In this document: one piece after another, positions 23,985-34,708 of the stretch
Layout: every line of letters begins with the position of its first letter
Position numbering within the stretch: position 1 is the first letter of the stretch
Source of the DNA: an uncultured Blautia sp.
GTDB taxonomy: Bacteria; Bacillota; Clostridia; Lachnospirales; Lachnospiraceae
Assembly: GCA_900553515.1 (NCBI GenBank)
Contig: USDN01000011.1
Span: 1-56,872, forward strand
Length of the DNA stretch: 56,872 nt
Reading direction: 5' to 3'
Notes under the pieces: generated by a model
Databases searched by the model: none
What the model was told of the DNA's origin: nothing
Seen by the model: only the letters and a program-made list of their open reading frames with translations
Translations under genes and position numbers: made by a program

Positions 23985-25859
23985 TTAAAGTTCTACTTCC
24001 TGTTTCCGCATATTGAAGGGACGATTCTCCCTCTGCTCTGTTACTCGGACTTTTGCATTTTCCAGTTTCCCAAGTACAGATGGTCTGCGGGAGCTATCCG
24101 CCACAATCATTTTCTCCGATACATTCACGGCATAATTCACCAAACTTCTGGTCTGATCTACCTCCTCCGTCATGTTCTCCGACTCAAGGGTTTCCGCAGG
24201 GCCTTTTTCATCCATGTTCAAAAGGACATTTAGTTCCGCCAGCCTCTCCGATTTCTCTGCCAGCTCCTGTTCTTTCTCAAAAGGCTTTGCCGCTTCTTCC
24301 TTTGCCGTTTCTAACTGTTTCTGCAGAGTCTCCAGCTTCTGCTGTGTCTCTGCCACTTTCTTTTCAATACCGGATAAAGCGTTGCTGATCCTCTGCAGGT
24401 TGCCAAGAGCATCTTTTCCAATCTCTACTTTATAACTGCATTGCCGTTTCAGCGTCACCATATATTTCTGGTTGAAGCTGTCAAACTCCGCACTCATCTG
24501 GAAACCGTAAAATTCTCCGATCTGGCCAGTGGTCTTCACTGCTTTTAACCCGGCACAGGCTGCGATCAGCGCCGTACCAGCCTCTTTCCGATCCGTATAC
24601 GCTTTCCCTCCGATAGTCATAGAAAATTCATCCTTACCTTTATCTAAGAGCGGCTTCACCGCCTGGGCGTCTGATTTCAGTCCCTCCAACCGCTCTTTTG
24701 CCGCCGTGATCTGCATGGGATAATTCTTAGCAATATCCTCCTCCAGACGGTATTTCTGGCTGGTATGGTTGGCTTTCATCAGCTTCAGCTTGCTTACCTG
24801 AATATCCAGATCCATCTTTTCTTTTATATACGGATTTCCGGTGGCCAGCGCCTTAATCTCTGCATAGGAAAGCGCCGCATCATCCACATCTTCGCAGGCC
24901 CGGACAGGACTTTTTGAAGTCATGATCTGGCTGATGAATTTCTGCTTATTTTCCAGTATCTGCCACATATAAGCGTCAAAAGTGTTTTCCGTCACATACC
25001 GGAAGATCTTCACTTTTTTATTCTGATTTCCCTGCCGCAGAATACGCCCCTCCTGCTGTTCCAGATCTGCCGGTTTCCAGGGACAGTCCAGATGATGAAG
25101 GGCAATCAGTCTGTCCTGGATGTTGGTTCCTGCTCCCAGCTTTGGCGTGGAGCCAAGCAGGATACGCACCTTTCCAGAACGCACTTTTGCGAACAGTTCA
25201 GCCTTTTTCAGTTCTGTTCCGGCTTCATGGATGAAAGCAATCTCTTCTCTTGGAATGCCTTTTTCCACCAGTTTCTCCCGCACATCATCATACACATTAA
25301 ACGTACCGTCATTTTTAGGTGTGGAAAGATCGCAGAAGATAAGCTGTGCAGAACGGTTCTGTGCTGTCTCCTGCCAGATATCAAAGGCATTTTTCACACA
25401 GCGATTTACCTTGCTGTCCGGGAAATCCGGGAGCATATCGTTGATAAGCCTCTGATCCAGAGCGCATTTACGTCCATCGTTAGTGATTTTCAACATGTTA
25501 TCCTCATGAGGTTCCACACCGCCGCTCCGTACCATTTCCGCCCGGTCTGCGAATGTACTGACCAGCTCTTCCTGCTCCGGGCTGGGCTTTAATACCTCGT
25601 TGATATACTCCGCCTCCGGCACAGGAAGATGCAGCATATCAGCAGTCTGAATATCGGCGGATTCTTTAAACAGGGAGATCAGCTCCGGAAGATTAAAAAA
25701 ACGGGCAAACCGTGTTTTCGCACGGTAACCCGTCCCTTCCGGCGATAATTCAATCGCTGTTACAGTCTCTCCAAAAGCGGCTGCCCAGGAATCAAAATGC
25801 CCCAGCCCCATCTGCTGAATGGTATCATACTGCAGGTAGCGCATGATCGTATAAAGCTC
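23985..25859 (-). CDS. Giant ArdC/methylase/SNF2-helicase protein, exon 2 (C-terminal helicase part)
   Basis: This is the second exon of the gene that begins at 34690. It resumes with E-L-Y-T-I-M-R-Y-L-Q-Y-D directly after the intron, at 25859. It contains helicase motifs of the second RecA-like lobe: I-L-L-G-S-T-P-K-L-G-A-G-T-N-I-Q-D-R and L-E-Q-Q-E-G-R-I-L-R-Q-G-N-Q (motifs V and VI; arginines of Q-x-x-G-R-x-x-R). A long coiled coil follows. The open frame runs to 25967 only because intron sequence is read through; those first residues are not part of the protein. Exon length 1875 bases, 624 residues plus stop. Confidence 0.88.
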   Translation of the reverse strand, partial: ELYTIMRYLQYDTIQQMGLGHFDSWAAAFGETVTAIELSPEGTGYRAKTRFARFFNLPELISLFKESADIQTADMLHLPVPEAEYINEVLKPSPEQEELVSTFADRAEMVRSGGVEPHEDNMLKITNDGRKCALDQRLINDMLPDFPDSKVNRCVKNAFDIWQETAQNRSAQLIFCDLSTPKNDGTFNVYDDVREKLVEKGIPREEIAFIHEAGTELKKAELFAKVRSGKVRILLGSTPKLGAGTNIQDRLIALHHLDCPWKPADLEQQEGRILRQGNQNKKVKIFRYVTENTFDAYMWQILENKQKFISQIMTSKSPVRACEDVDDAALSYAEIKALATGNPYIKEKMDLDIQVSKLKLMKANHTSQKYRLEEDIAKNYPMQITAAKERLEGLKSDAQAVKPLLDKGKDEFSMTIGGKAYTDRKEAGTALIAACAGLKAVKTTGQIGEFYGFQMSAEFDSFNQKYMVTLKRQCSYKVEIGKDALGNLQRISNALSGIEKKVAETQQKLETLQKQLETAKEEAAKPFEKEQELAEKSERLAELNVLLNMDEKGPAETLESENMTEEVDQTRSLVNYAVNVSEKMIVADSSRRPSVLGKLENAKVRVTEQRENRPFNMRKQEVEL

Positions 25860-25921
25860 ATAAGGTAGGAAACGCCACGCCATACTTCCTTTCGTCAGCG
25901 GTCTTGGCGTAACCCCCTCCA

Positions 25922-25955
25922 GAACCGTGCTTACACCTCTCGATGTACACGGCTC
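25922..25955 (-). ncRNA. Group II intron domain V
   Basis: This 34-nucleotide element begins GAGCCGTG and ends CACGGTTC on the minus strand, forming a stem with a small GAGA-type loop. It is the catalytic core of group II ribozymes and the most conserved part. It lies 9 bases after the stop of the reverse transcriptase gene, as expected; domain VI follows at about 25861-25921. Confidence 0.88.
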
Positions 25956-25963
25956 GTCATCTT

Positions 25964-27778
25964 TCATAGTTTAAGTGATTTTAGCTTTGCTTCTTCATAG
26001 CACTTCGGGCAGAGAGCCAGTGACTTCCGCCTTTTCTGTAACATCAGTTCGTCAAATTCATTATCAGCGTTTAAATCTTTTAAGCGTTTCACATGGTGCA
26101 TATACACTTTTACAGGGCTTGCCCCGCACATCTCGCATTTTCCGCTTTTTAAGCGTCCTGCAAGGCTGTTCGGTTTTATCCGCCCTCTATACTTCGGCAT
26201 AATGTCTACAAATTCAGGAGCGATATTCTTGTTACGCCTGAATCCCTCATTGTAAAACTCACACCGTTTTGTTCCACTCTTGGTTTTGTAGTTTGCGCCA
26301 AAATCGCCCTTTTCACTACGGTATTTCTTATACATCTTCGCAACGGAAGAATTATATTTTGCCGCCAGTGTTTTCAGGCAACTTCCACGCATCATGGAAT
26401 GGAATTTCCCCAGATTGCATACATTGATTGCTAATCTGTAATAATTGTACAAACCTCTGATTTCTGAATTATACTTGCTGATGATTGCCACATCATCCAG
26501 TGGCATAAGCGCCCCTCTGTGGAGCGGTTTCCAAATCTCTTTGCCGTTCCCGTCCTTTTTGATTTTAAAAGCTCCGTATTCATGCAGTTTTGCAATCCAT
26601 TTTTCTTTTGGCATATATAACTGCACTTTTCCATACCACACCCGTTGCAAGCCCTTTTTCGTCCGCTTCGTATCCTGACTTCTTGATACTCTTATGTCAT
26701 ATCCAAGATACCGCACCTTTTCAGAGGAATGGGTAACGTGAGTTTTCTCCTCCGACATTGTGAGATTTAACTTGTTTTTCAGAAATATCCCCACCTGTTC
26801 CTTGATATTTTCGGCGTCCTGCTTTGAGCCTGTTACCGAAATCAGGAAATCATCGGCGTAACGGTTGTATTGAAGCCTTTTGTAATTCTCGTCCATTTCG
26901 TCTAAATGCGGCGTGGACAGCATCACTTTTCTTGCTTCTTTAAATGCGGTCAGGTTTGCTTCTGTGCGCTCTGTTTCCAGATTTTTCTGCGCTTTCCGAT
27001 AAGCCCAGCGTGCCTTATCATGGTCTTTGTGGACTTTACGGCTTCTTGTATCGCCTTTGTCAAAACTGTTTTTCATCTTCCCCATAAACTCGTCGAGTTC
27101 GTTCAGATAGATGTTTGCAAGTATCGGACTGACACCGGAGCCTTGCGGACTGCCGGAGTACGTTTCATGGTATGTCCACTGTTCCATATATCCTGCCCTT
27201 AAAAACTTCCACATCAGCGATATAAACGCTTCATCTTTTATGCGCTTTCTCAAAAGCTGTATTGTGATATGGTGGTCGAAGCTGTCAAAGCAAGCCTGTA
27301 TATCTCCCTCGATTATCCACTTTGCCCCCGTAAACAGCGTCGTGATTTCTTTTAACGCCGTGTGGCAGCTTCTTTTTGGTCTGAAGCCGTGGGAATTATC
27401 AGAGAAAGTCGGCTCATAAATCGCTTCTAATATCATGCGGACGACTTCCTGTACCAGTTTATCGTCCGCTGACGGAATCCCCAGCGGACGCTTCTTACTG
27501 CTGTTTTTCTTCGCAATATAGACACGCCTTGCTGGGTTCGGCTGGTATGAGTGGTCTCTTACTTTCGCAATGAGTTTTTCAATGCGCTCCATGCTCATAC
27601 CGTCGAGAGTGAGTCCGTCTGCCCCCGCCGTCATGCTCCCCTGAGAGGTCGCAATATTCTGGTATGCGAGCAGATAGAACTCTGGATTATACAGGTTACG
27701 GTATAATCTTTTGTACCTGTATTCTTTGTTTTTTGCTTTTTCACTTAAACTTTTCAATACATTTTCGGGACTTCTCAT
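25964..27778 (-). CDS. ltrA: Group II intron reverse transcriptase/maturase with HNH endonuclease
   Basis: This 604-residue intron-encoded protein helps its intron fold and inserts it by target-primed reverse transcription. It has an RT domain (about 55-330) with G-I-P-S-A-D-D-K (100-107), H-G-F-R-P (130-134), S-G-S-P-Q-G-S-G-V-S-P (208-218) and the catalytic box Y-A-D-D (307-310); a maturase (X) region (about 360-480); and a C-terminal HNH module with C-E-M-C-G, H-H-V-K and C-P-K-C pairs. Nothing looks broken, so the intron may be active. An unusual charged insertion (about 235-290) sits between RT blocks 4 and 5. Confidence 0.95.
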   Translation of the reverse strand: MRSPENVLKSLSEKAKNKEYRYKRLYRNLYNPEFYLLAYQNIATSQGSMTAGADGLTLDGMSMERIEKLIAKVRDHSYQPNPARRVYIAKKNSSKKRPLGIPSADDKLVQEVVRMILEAIYEPTFSDNSHGFRPKRSCHTALKEITTLFTGAKWIIEGDIQACFDSFDHHITIQLLRKRIKDEAFISLMWKFLRAGYMEQWTYHETYSGSPQGSGVSPILANIYLNELDEFMGKMKNSFDKGDTRSRKVHKDHDKARWAYRKAQKNLETERTEANLTAFKEARKVMLSTPHLDEMDENYKRLQYNRYADDFLISVTGSKQDAENIKEQVGIFLKNKLNLTMSEEKTHVTHSSEKVRYLGYDIRVSRSQDTKRTKKGLQRVWYGKVQLYMPKEKWIAKLHEYGAFKIKKDGNGKEIWKPLHRGALMPLDDVAIISKYNSEIRGLYNYYRLAINVCNLGKFHSMMRGSCLKTLAAKYNSSVAKMYKKYRSEKGDFGANYKTKSGTKRCEFYNEGFRRNKNIAPEFVDIMPKYRGRIKPNSLAGRLKSGKCEMCGASPVKVYMHHVKRLKDLNADNEFDELMLQKRRKSLALCPKCYEEAKLKSLKL

Positions 27779-28366
27779 AATGCCTCACGCACCTTTCCTT
27801 ATTATTCGTATTGAAGAAAGACTGTCTCCCTTCGCCATGTGGACGGCTTTCCCGTCCTCGGACTACTACGGAGACTCTGTTGCCATAGTAAATATTCAGA
27901 GTCACTTTTCTCATAGCACTCATAGCCGATATTTCGGCGTTTTACCGTAGGCAGTCCCCGTTTAGAACTGTAATAACATAAGCCTGCTATGATTTCGGAT
28001 GTGACGTTCGCCGTTTTCCATTATCCTATGGCTGATTTACTCTGGGTATCGTGTGGATATGCATGGCCGACTCATATCCACCAGAGTACATGCGAGTATA
28101 ACTTCCTTACGCACGGAGCAACATTTTGCCCAATCTCCGGCTGTCATTCAGGCAGTTTAGCTTTCATCCTTATTCATAACTTTTCGCCACTACCACACAA
28201 ACACTTTGGAAGTTTCCGTGTTTCGTGCCCTCCGACATGCTACACTCCCCGTCGGGTTTCCCCTTTCGGATAAGTCGGGTGACGATAGGGTGCGGATTAT
28301 TCCGCTTTGATACCTTGCCCTATTACTTGCTCAAGGTAAGATTATTACAGCCCCTTACGGGCGCAC

Positions 28367-31300
28367 CACCATACTGTTAGAAACAGGCGTTCCTGTGGCA
28401 AAAGTCACACCACGCCCACCGGTAATTTCATCCAAATACCGGCATTTCGCAAACATATCGGAACTTTTCTGAGCGTCTGTCTGCGCAATTCCCGCAATAT
28501 TTCTCATCTTTGTGTACAGGAAAAGATTTTTGTAAAAATGACTTTCATCCACAAACAGCCGATCCACACCAAGCTGCTCAAACGTCACCACATCATCTTT
28601 CCTGCTCTGGTCATTAAGCCGCTCCAGTTTTGTCTCCAGGTTCTTCCTTGTCTTCTCCATCTGTTTTACGGTATAGTGCATTCCATCCTGCTCAGCAGCT
28701 TCCTCAATAGCCATCGTAATCTCATCAATCTGCTTTTCGATAGACAATGCCTGCCGTTCCCGTGACAAAGGAATCCGCTCAAACTGGCTGTGCCCGATGA
28801 TAACTGCATCATAATCTCCCGTAGCAATCCGGGAACAAAACTTCTTCCGGTTGGCAGGCTCAAAATCCTTTTTGGTTGCTACCAGCACGTTGGCATTCGG
28901 ATAAAGCCGCAAAAAGTCACTGCCCCACTGTTCCGTCAAGTGGTTCGGAACCACATATAAATTCTTCTGCGACAATCCCAGCCGTTTACTCTCCATACCG
29001 GCAGCAATCATCTGAAAGGTCTTTCCCGCACCCACACAATGCGCAAGCAGCGTATTATGCCCGTAAAGGATATGGGCAACCGCATTTTTCTGATGCGGCA
29101 TTAAAGAAATCTCCGGTGTCATTCCAACAAACTGAATATGACTGCCATCATACTCACGGGGGCGGATACTGTTAAACAGTTCATTATACTTTTTGCATAA
29201 TGTCTCCCGTCTGTCCATATCCTGGAAGATCCATTCCCGGAATGCTTCTTTGATCAGTTCCTGTTTCTGCTGGGCAAGCATAGTTTCTTTTTTGTTCAGG
29301 ACACGCTTTTCGCTTCCACTTTCCTCTACTGTGTCATAGATCTTTGTATCCCGTAGGTTTAAAGCGTCTTCCAGAAGTCGGTATGCATTTGCCCGCTGTG
29401 TGCCATAGGTAGCCGTCACACGTGGATTCCGGTAATCCGCATTTTTCCCACTCACATTCCACTGACCGTTGACAGGAGCATATCTGACCTCGATCTGCCG
29501 TCCAAGCAGATAATCCGGCGTTCCAAACAGTTCTCCCATAAATTCTGTAACATACTGCGGTTCAATCCATGTAGCGCCCAGGCGTACCTCAATCTCAGAC
29601 GCATCCAAATCCTTCGGCTGTATCCGCATAAGCGCCTGTACATTTCTCTCATACTGAGGATGGTTCTGTGCAAAAACCTTCGCAGTTTCCAGTTTCTCCC
29701 TCACATTGCCGGACAGGTATTCATCTGATGTTTCCCAGATTCCCGTCACAGGGTTTCTAAAGATCACCCCAGCCAATTCTTCGGTTACTTCATCTTCTGT
29801 TTTCCCGGATAGTTCTGCCATAAACGGCACATCTACTCTTGCCCGTTCCCCAATAGATACCGCCAACGCTTCACTGGCAGTGTCCACGGAAGTCACCGCC
29901 TCCGGCTTTCGGATCGTCCGTTTCGTAAAAATATCCGCTTTCCGTTTCAGATTTCCGCTTTCATCTAAAATCTCCAGAGAAGCCAGCAGACAATAACTGC
30001 TGTCCTGAGAAAATGCCCGTTTATTGGCATTGCTGCTGATCAGTCCGTATCTTCCAGTGAACCGGTCATATGTCTGATTTAATTTTTCCTGCAGATGGCG
30101 AACCTGTTCATCACTTCCATCCTCCAACTGGCACTTCAGGAGGTCCTGCGTCAGATCACGAAGCTCAATCATTCCCAACACACGCTCTGTCGTCATGGCG
30201 GGCAGTTCCATCCGGTTCATCCGGGAATTTTCCCGGTAATACACAACGCCGTCCACATTGGCAAAACTGAAATTCTTGACGTTAGGATCTGCCGGGATAG
30301 ACATATCAATATCCTCTAAATCGGTGTCTTCCAATTCCTGCTCTGTGATCGTGCCATGGATATGCCGGATTGCCTCCTTTAACTGATCCGCAAGATCAGC
30401 GTCCTCTATGGGCTGGCAGATTAGCTGCGGCCCATAAGGACCGGAAACAATCTTATGCTCACCCAGAATCATTTCCGGATGCTCCTGATAATACCGATTT
30501 ACCGTGACAACATTGTGTGTGGTTTCTCCTTTATCATTGGTATACTCCTGACGCAGAAGTTCATCCGTCTGCACCCACTCCGGCAGCTCTTTTCCAAGAA
30601 TCCGGGGAGCGTCCAGTTTCTGCAAAAATAAAATATCTGTATTTACTTTCGTCCCTGCATTGTCCTGGAACGTGTTATTTGGCAAACGGATCGCACCAAG
30701 CAGCTCACATCTCTGTGCAATATATTCTCTGGCTTTAGCGTCTCTCTTGTCCATAGTTCCGCCGCCGATACCATTGGATGTTACAAAGGCAATCACTCCT
30801 CCTGGACGTACTTTATCAATCGTCTTCGCAATAAAATAATCATGAACGAAAAACTTCTGCCGGTCATAGCGCCGGTCTGCCAGCTTATAACCTCCAAAAG
30901 GAATGTTTCCAACAGCCACATCAAAAAAACCATCCGGGAACTCCGTCTTTTCAAATCCACGGATGGTAATATCGGATTCCGGATAAAGGAGCTTTGCAAT
31001 CCTGCCGGAAATGCTGTCCAGTTCCACACCATACATTTTCAATCCATCCATTCCATCCGGCACAAGTCCCATAAAATTCCCGATCCCGCAGGACGGTTCC
31101 AAAACATTTCCTTGCTTCAGCCCCATATTTTCCAGTGTCTCGTACATGGCTTTTATAACTACTGGCGGTGTATAAAAAGCGTTCAGCGTGGATTCTCTTG
31201 CTGCCCGGTATTCATCAGGTTCAAGCTCCGTATGCAGTTCGATAAATTCATCCGACCATGCTTCATTCCTTTCCTCAAATGCTTCCTGCAAACCACCCCA

Positions 31301-34300
31301 TCCTACATATTTTGACAGGATTACCTGCTCATCCGGAGTAGCTGCTGTCCGCCCTTCGCTCTCTATCTGGTGAAGCAGTCGGATTGCATCCATATTGGCA
31401 CGAAATTTTTCTTTTGCGCTCCCGATCCCCAGATTTTCATCCGTGATACGGAAATTAACCGCCTTTTCCTGACGTACTTCCGGCACAGCTTTTTCCAGTT
31501 CCAATGGAATATGATAATACTGACGGATAGTGTTAATCGTATCCAGAGACATCACCTGTGTGGTAAGATGTTCCAGTTCCCTCTTTACAGCCGCCTGATT
31601 ATCCATCTCCAGACGTTCCAGTACATCAAGAATCAACTGCATCTGTTCCGGAGAAAAATCAGGATTTAAAGCGACTGTCACATCCCGTCCCTGTTCAGCG
31701 GCTTCATAGATCACATCCATTTGCTCAGGGGAAAATACGTCAAAGGAAACTCCCGTTCTCTCCATTGCCTCCCTGATCTGCTCCTCAATGGCCGTATAAA
31801 CAGCATCCTGTTCTTCTTCTGTCAGCATGGTTTCTAACTGTCCCGGCTCCTGCTTTTCTATCTCTGGTTTCTCTGACTCTGGTACTGATACCGTTCCCTT
31901 TTCCGGAATTACTTCTATATCTTCTTTTGATTTTTCCGAAACCTCTTGTGGTACTTCTTCCGGAACACCTTCGCCCATGAAATCAAAAAGAGACAACTGT
32001 TGTCCTGTTTCCACCACTTCCACGTCTTTCTTTTGATCCGGAAAAATCGTATAAATCCCGTCAATATAATCGTGGATTTGAAAGAGGATTTCCGCCCGTT
32101 TCTCATACTCCGGGAAGTCCAAAGGCAAAGCAGCCAGAGCAGCGTTCATCTGTTCTACCAGTTCTCCGGCAGACTCCGGTTCTGCCAGAAGCTCCGGCAG
32201 GCGTTTTCTTGCATCCTCATTCAGAAGGTCTGCCTTGAATGGGCGCTCGATTTCCACCGGCATATGAGAATAAAATGTGATAATCCGTCCTGCCATCACT
32301 TCCCTCTCATACGCCTGCATTCGGGAGAAATCACCAGCTTTCAGGTACATCCCCTGATCTATAAGCTGTTGGACACGCTTTGCGGCCTGGGGCCATTTTA
32401 ATATTTCTGTAGCCGCCGGATTTGCATAACCGCCCCTGCGGAGTTTGATCCCTTTCCCGTCATAGTCTGCATGGGAATCATCCGCCCCGCTCAACGCATG
32501 GCTGCACCCGCCGATTCCATATCTTTCTTTGATAAAATCCGCCTTTTCCTTTGCTGTCTTTTCCTGGATAAAGAAAGCATAGGTCGCCAGCCGTCCATCC
32601 GAATATGGTCCGCCCCCGACAAGAAATGAATCAATCTCGTCCTGGGTAATAAAAACAGGATATTCCTCCCATAAAAAACCGTCTCTCGCCTGATAGGGAA
32701 CAGCTTCCTTTGCAAACTTCTGGAACTGTGCCGCTACCTTATCCGGGCGATACCAATGGAAACGCATCAAATCTTTATCTGCTTCATACGCTTCTGCTAG
32801 TCCCTCCAGTCGTGCGTTCAGATCCGCCAGATACTCCGGCTGGTCTAACAAAGCACTGACTTTTTCCACCATATCGGGAAAGCCGCCACGAAACGGCTCC
32901 GTATCCGCAAACACCAATTCCGCTACACCCTCTGCAAGATCACGTTCCATATATAACAAAACTTCCGCATGTTCTTTCAGCGCATTTTCCCGTGCTGCGT
33001 CCAACACGGACTGCGGCGCATACTCGCCTTGATTGAGAAGCTGCTGTACCCGCACCGTCACATCTTCCCAGGACAAAAATGTTTTATCCAGAATCCGGTC
33101 ATGTACGGTATGCCCCACGGCGATCTGCATCCCAAGCTCGTCATACCAGACGGAATACTCCTTTCCGCCAATCACAAGCCCGATGCCTCCAGTACCGTAC
33201 TCTCGCCGGATAAAATCAATATAGTCCTCTGGTGTCTGTTCAACCATAAAGTTATAAATGATCCGCAGATGGCTCCTGTTCCGGTTTCCGCCTTTTCTTA
33301 AAACTTCATCAATCACATCTGCAGGGATTGCTGTTTCCTGTGCATACAGAGCCGCCTGCCGTTCTTCAATCGTGCGGATCTGCTGCTTTACAGTGGGTAA
33401 TTCGGGCAAAGATAAAGCAGAGGCTTCTATTTCCTCTGCTTCACTCAAATCCTGTTCGGTTGTTTCTTCACTCAGCTGTATACCAATTCCGTCAGAACGC
33501 TCTCCTCTGCCATCGCCGTCAGGTTGTTCATATGCGCTGTCCATGCCATCTGATTTTTCTCTTTGTCCGGTGCCGGATACTTCGTAAGAAGTCTCTCCAG
33601 AAGAACCTCCATCCTCTCCTGCGCTGACCGCTCGATCTCCTGCAGATGGCTGTCCAACTTCCCGCTGATCAGCAGGCTCTGGTACAGGTTCTTCTTGTCT
33701 TCCTTCAGATATGTCCTCCGCAGCATCCCGTACTTCCCGATTGTCAGCGGTTCTTCCGTCAGTGTCAGGTTCGGAAACAGATAATCTCCCTTGCGGTGAT
33801 AGGTCAGTTCCATTTGATTTCCCTCCTTCATTATTTTCGCTTTCACGAATTAACGTGTTAAATTCATTATAAGGTACTTCCTTCTTTTTTGCAACCGTTT
33901 TCTCTGGATTTTCCTGAGTATTTTCTTTCTGCCACGCTTCCCGCTCGGCCTGTCGAATCGTGCGCCCAATGTCCCGGAGTATCGGCTCCACAAGCTGGCT
34001 GTTCGCATTCCCTAAAAATGCCAGGACAGACAGTTCATGATAATCCGTAATCCCAAAGAAATCCGCTTCCTCCAGGTATTCCATTGGCTCTAATCCACAC
34101 CTCCGTGCCAGGGTATAAAAGGCACTGTTTGCCAATAGGGTACGGAACTCCACCCGGATCGTATCCTCATCCAATCCCTCCAGAAACGTACCGGGAATGG
34201 CATATTCCATGCCGTCCATTGCTTCTTCCAGACTGTCCGCCGCCATTTCCCCTGCAATGGTCCGGAGGGCAGAAGGCAGATCTGAAACTGTTTCTTCGTC

Positions 34301-34690
34301 CAGTCTGTAAGTATCTGTGAGATGCCGTAAAAGCATCTCTTGCTGGTCTTCTTTCAGTTTCCAAAGATAGGGTGTCTTTCCGCCCCGGACCATGTGAGTA
34401 TCAGATACATCAAACACATATCGCAGGGTGCGTCTCGGTCCGGTATCATCAATCAGGGCAATCCCTTTCGCCCCCCGGTTCACCCACCGCTGCATCTTCT
34501 CATTCCATACTTCCAGTTCCGCACAAGCCGTAGCATCCGGACGCTGTGCATGGATCAGAAGTGTATCAGAGAACGGATAACGGTAAAGCCGGGAAGCTGT
34601 GTCCAGATACCGCATCCAGTCCCGTGGGGAACCGCTGACTTCTTTTGCCGTTTCCTGCGCCATGAAACGGATATCATTAAGTTTTGCCAT
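28367..34690 (-). CDS. Giant ArdC/methylase/SNF2-helicase protein, exon 1 (N-terminal part)
   Basis: This first exon is 2108 codons; the spliced protein would have about 2732 residues, typical for the large helicase-methylases of Tn1549-like elements. Order: ArdC-like domain (about 1-110); an acidic low-complexity linker (about 290-430); two regions with G-T-G-G-I-G and G-I-G-G-C-S blocks (LPD-type domains); an adenine-methylase-like domain (L-E-P-S-C-G-I-G-N-F-M and V-G-N-I-P-F-G-G); then an SNF2-like helicase lobe 1 (A-H-C-V-G-A-G-K-T near residue 1880, V-D-E-S-H motif II, T-G-T-P-V-S-N-S motif III). The intron cuts directly after motif III. It probably remodels or protects transferred DNA (inference). 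Gene start follows topoisomerase by 18 bases. Confidence 0.9.
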
Positions 34691-34708
34691 GTAAATCCTC
34701 CCGTTTAT

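Larger units (their letters stand above)
25860..28366 (-). mobile_element. Group II intron inserted in the helicase gene
   Basis: This is a 2507-base intron with exact ends set by three signs. (1) On the minus strand it begins GTGCG (28366-28362), the group II 5' consensus GUGYG. (2) It ends in AT, the AY consensus, at 25861-25860. (3) Joining 28367 to 25859 keeps the host frame and gives S-N-S-M-V-E-L-Y-T-I-M-R-Y-L-Q-Y-D, the expected continuation of SNF2-type motif III. Domain V lies at 25922-25955. It holds one ORF, a reverse transcriptase. The region 27779-28366 should form domains I-III of the ribozyme; it has no other gene. Confidence 0.93.

Noticed and set aside
23985..34690. Two separate helicase genes or a broken helicase
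   Set aside because: The break coincides exactly with group II intron ends, and joining the exons restores the frame and motif III context.
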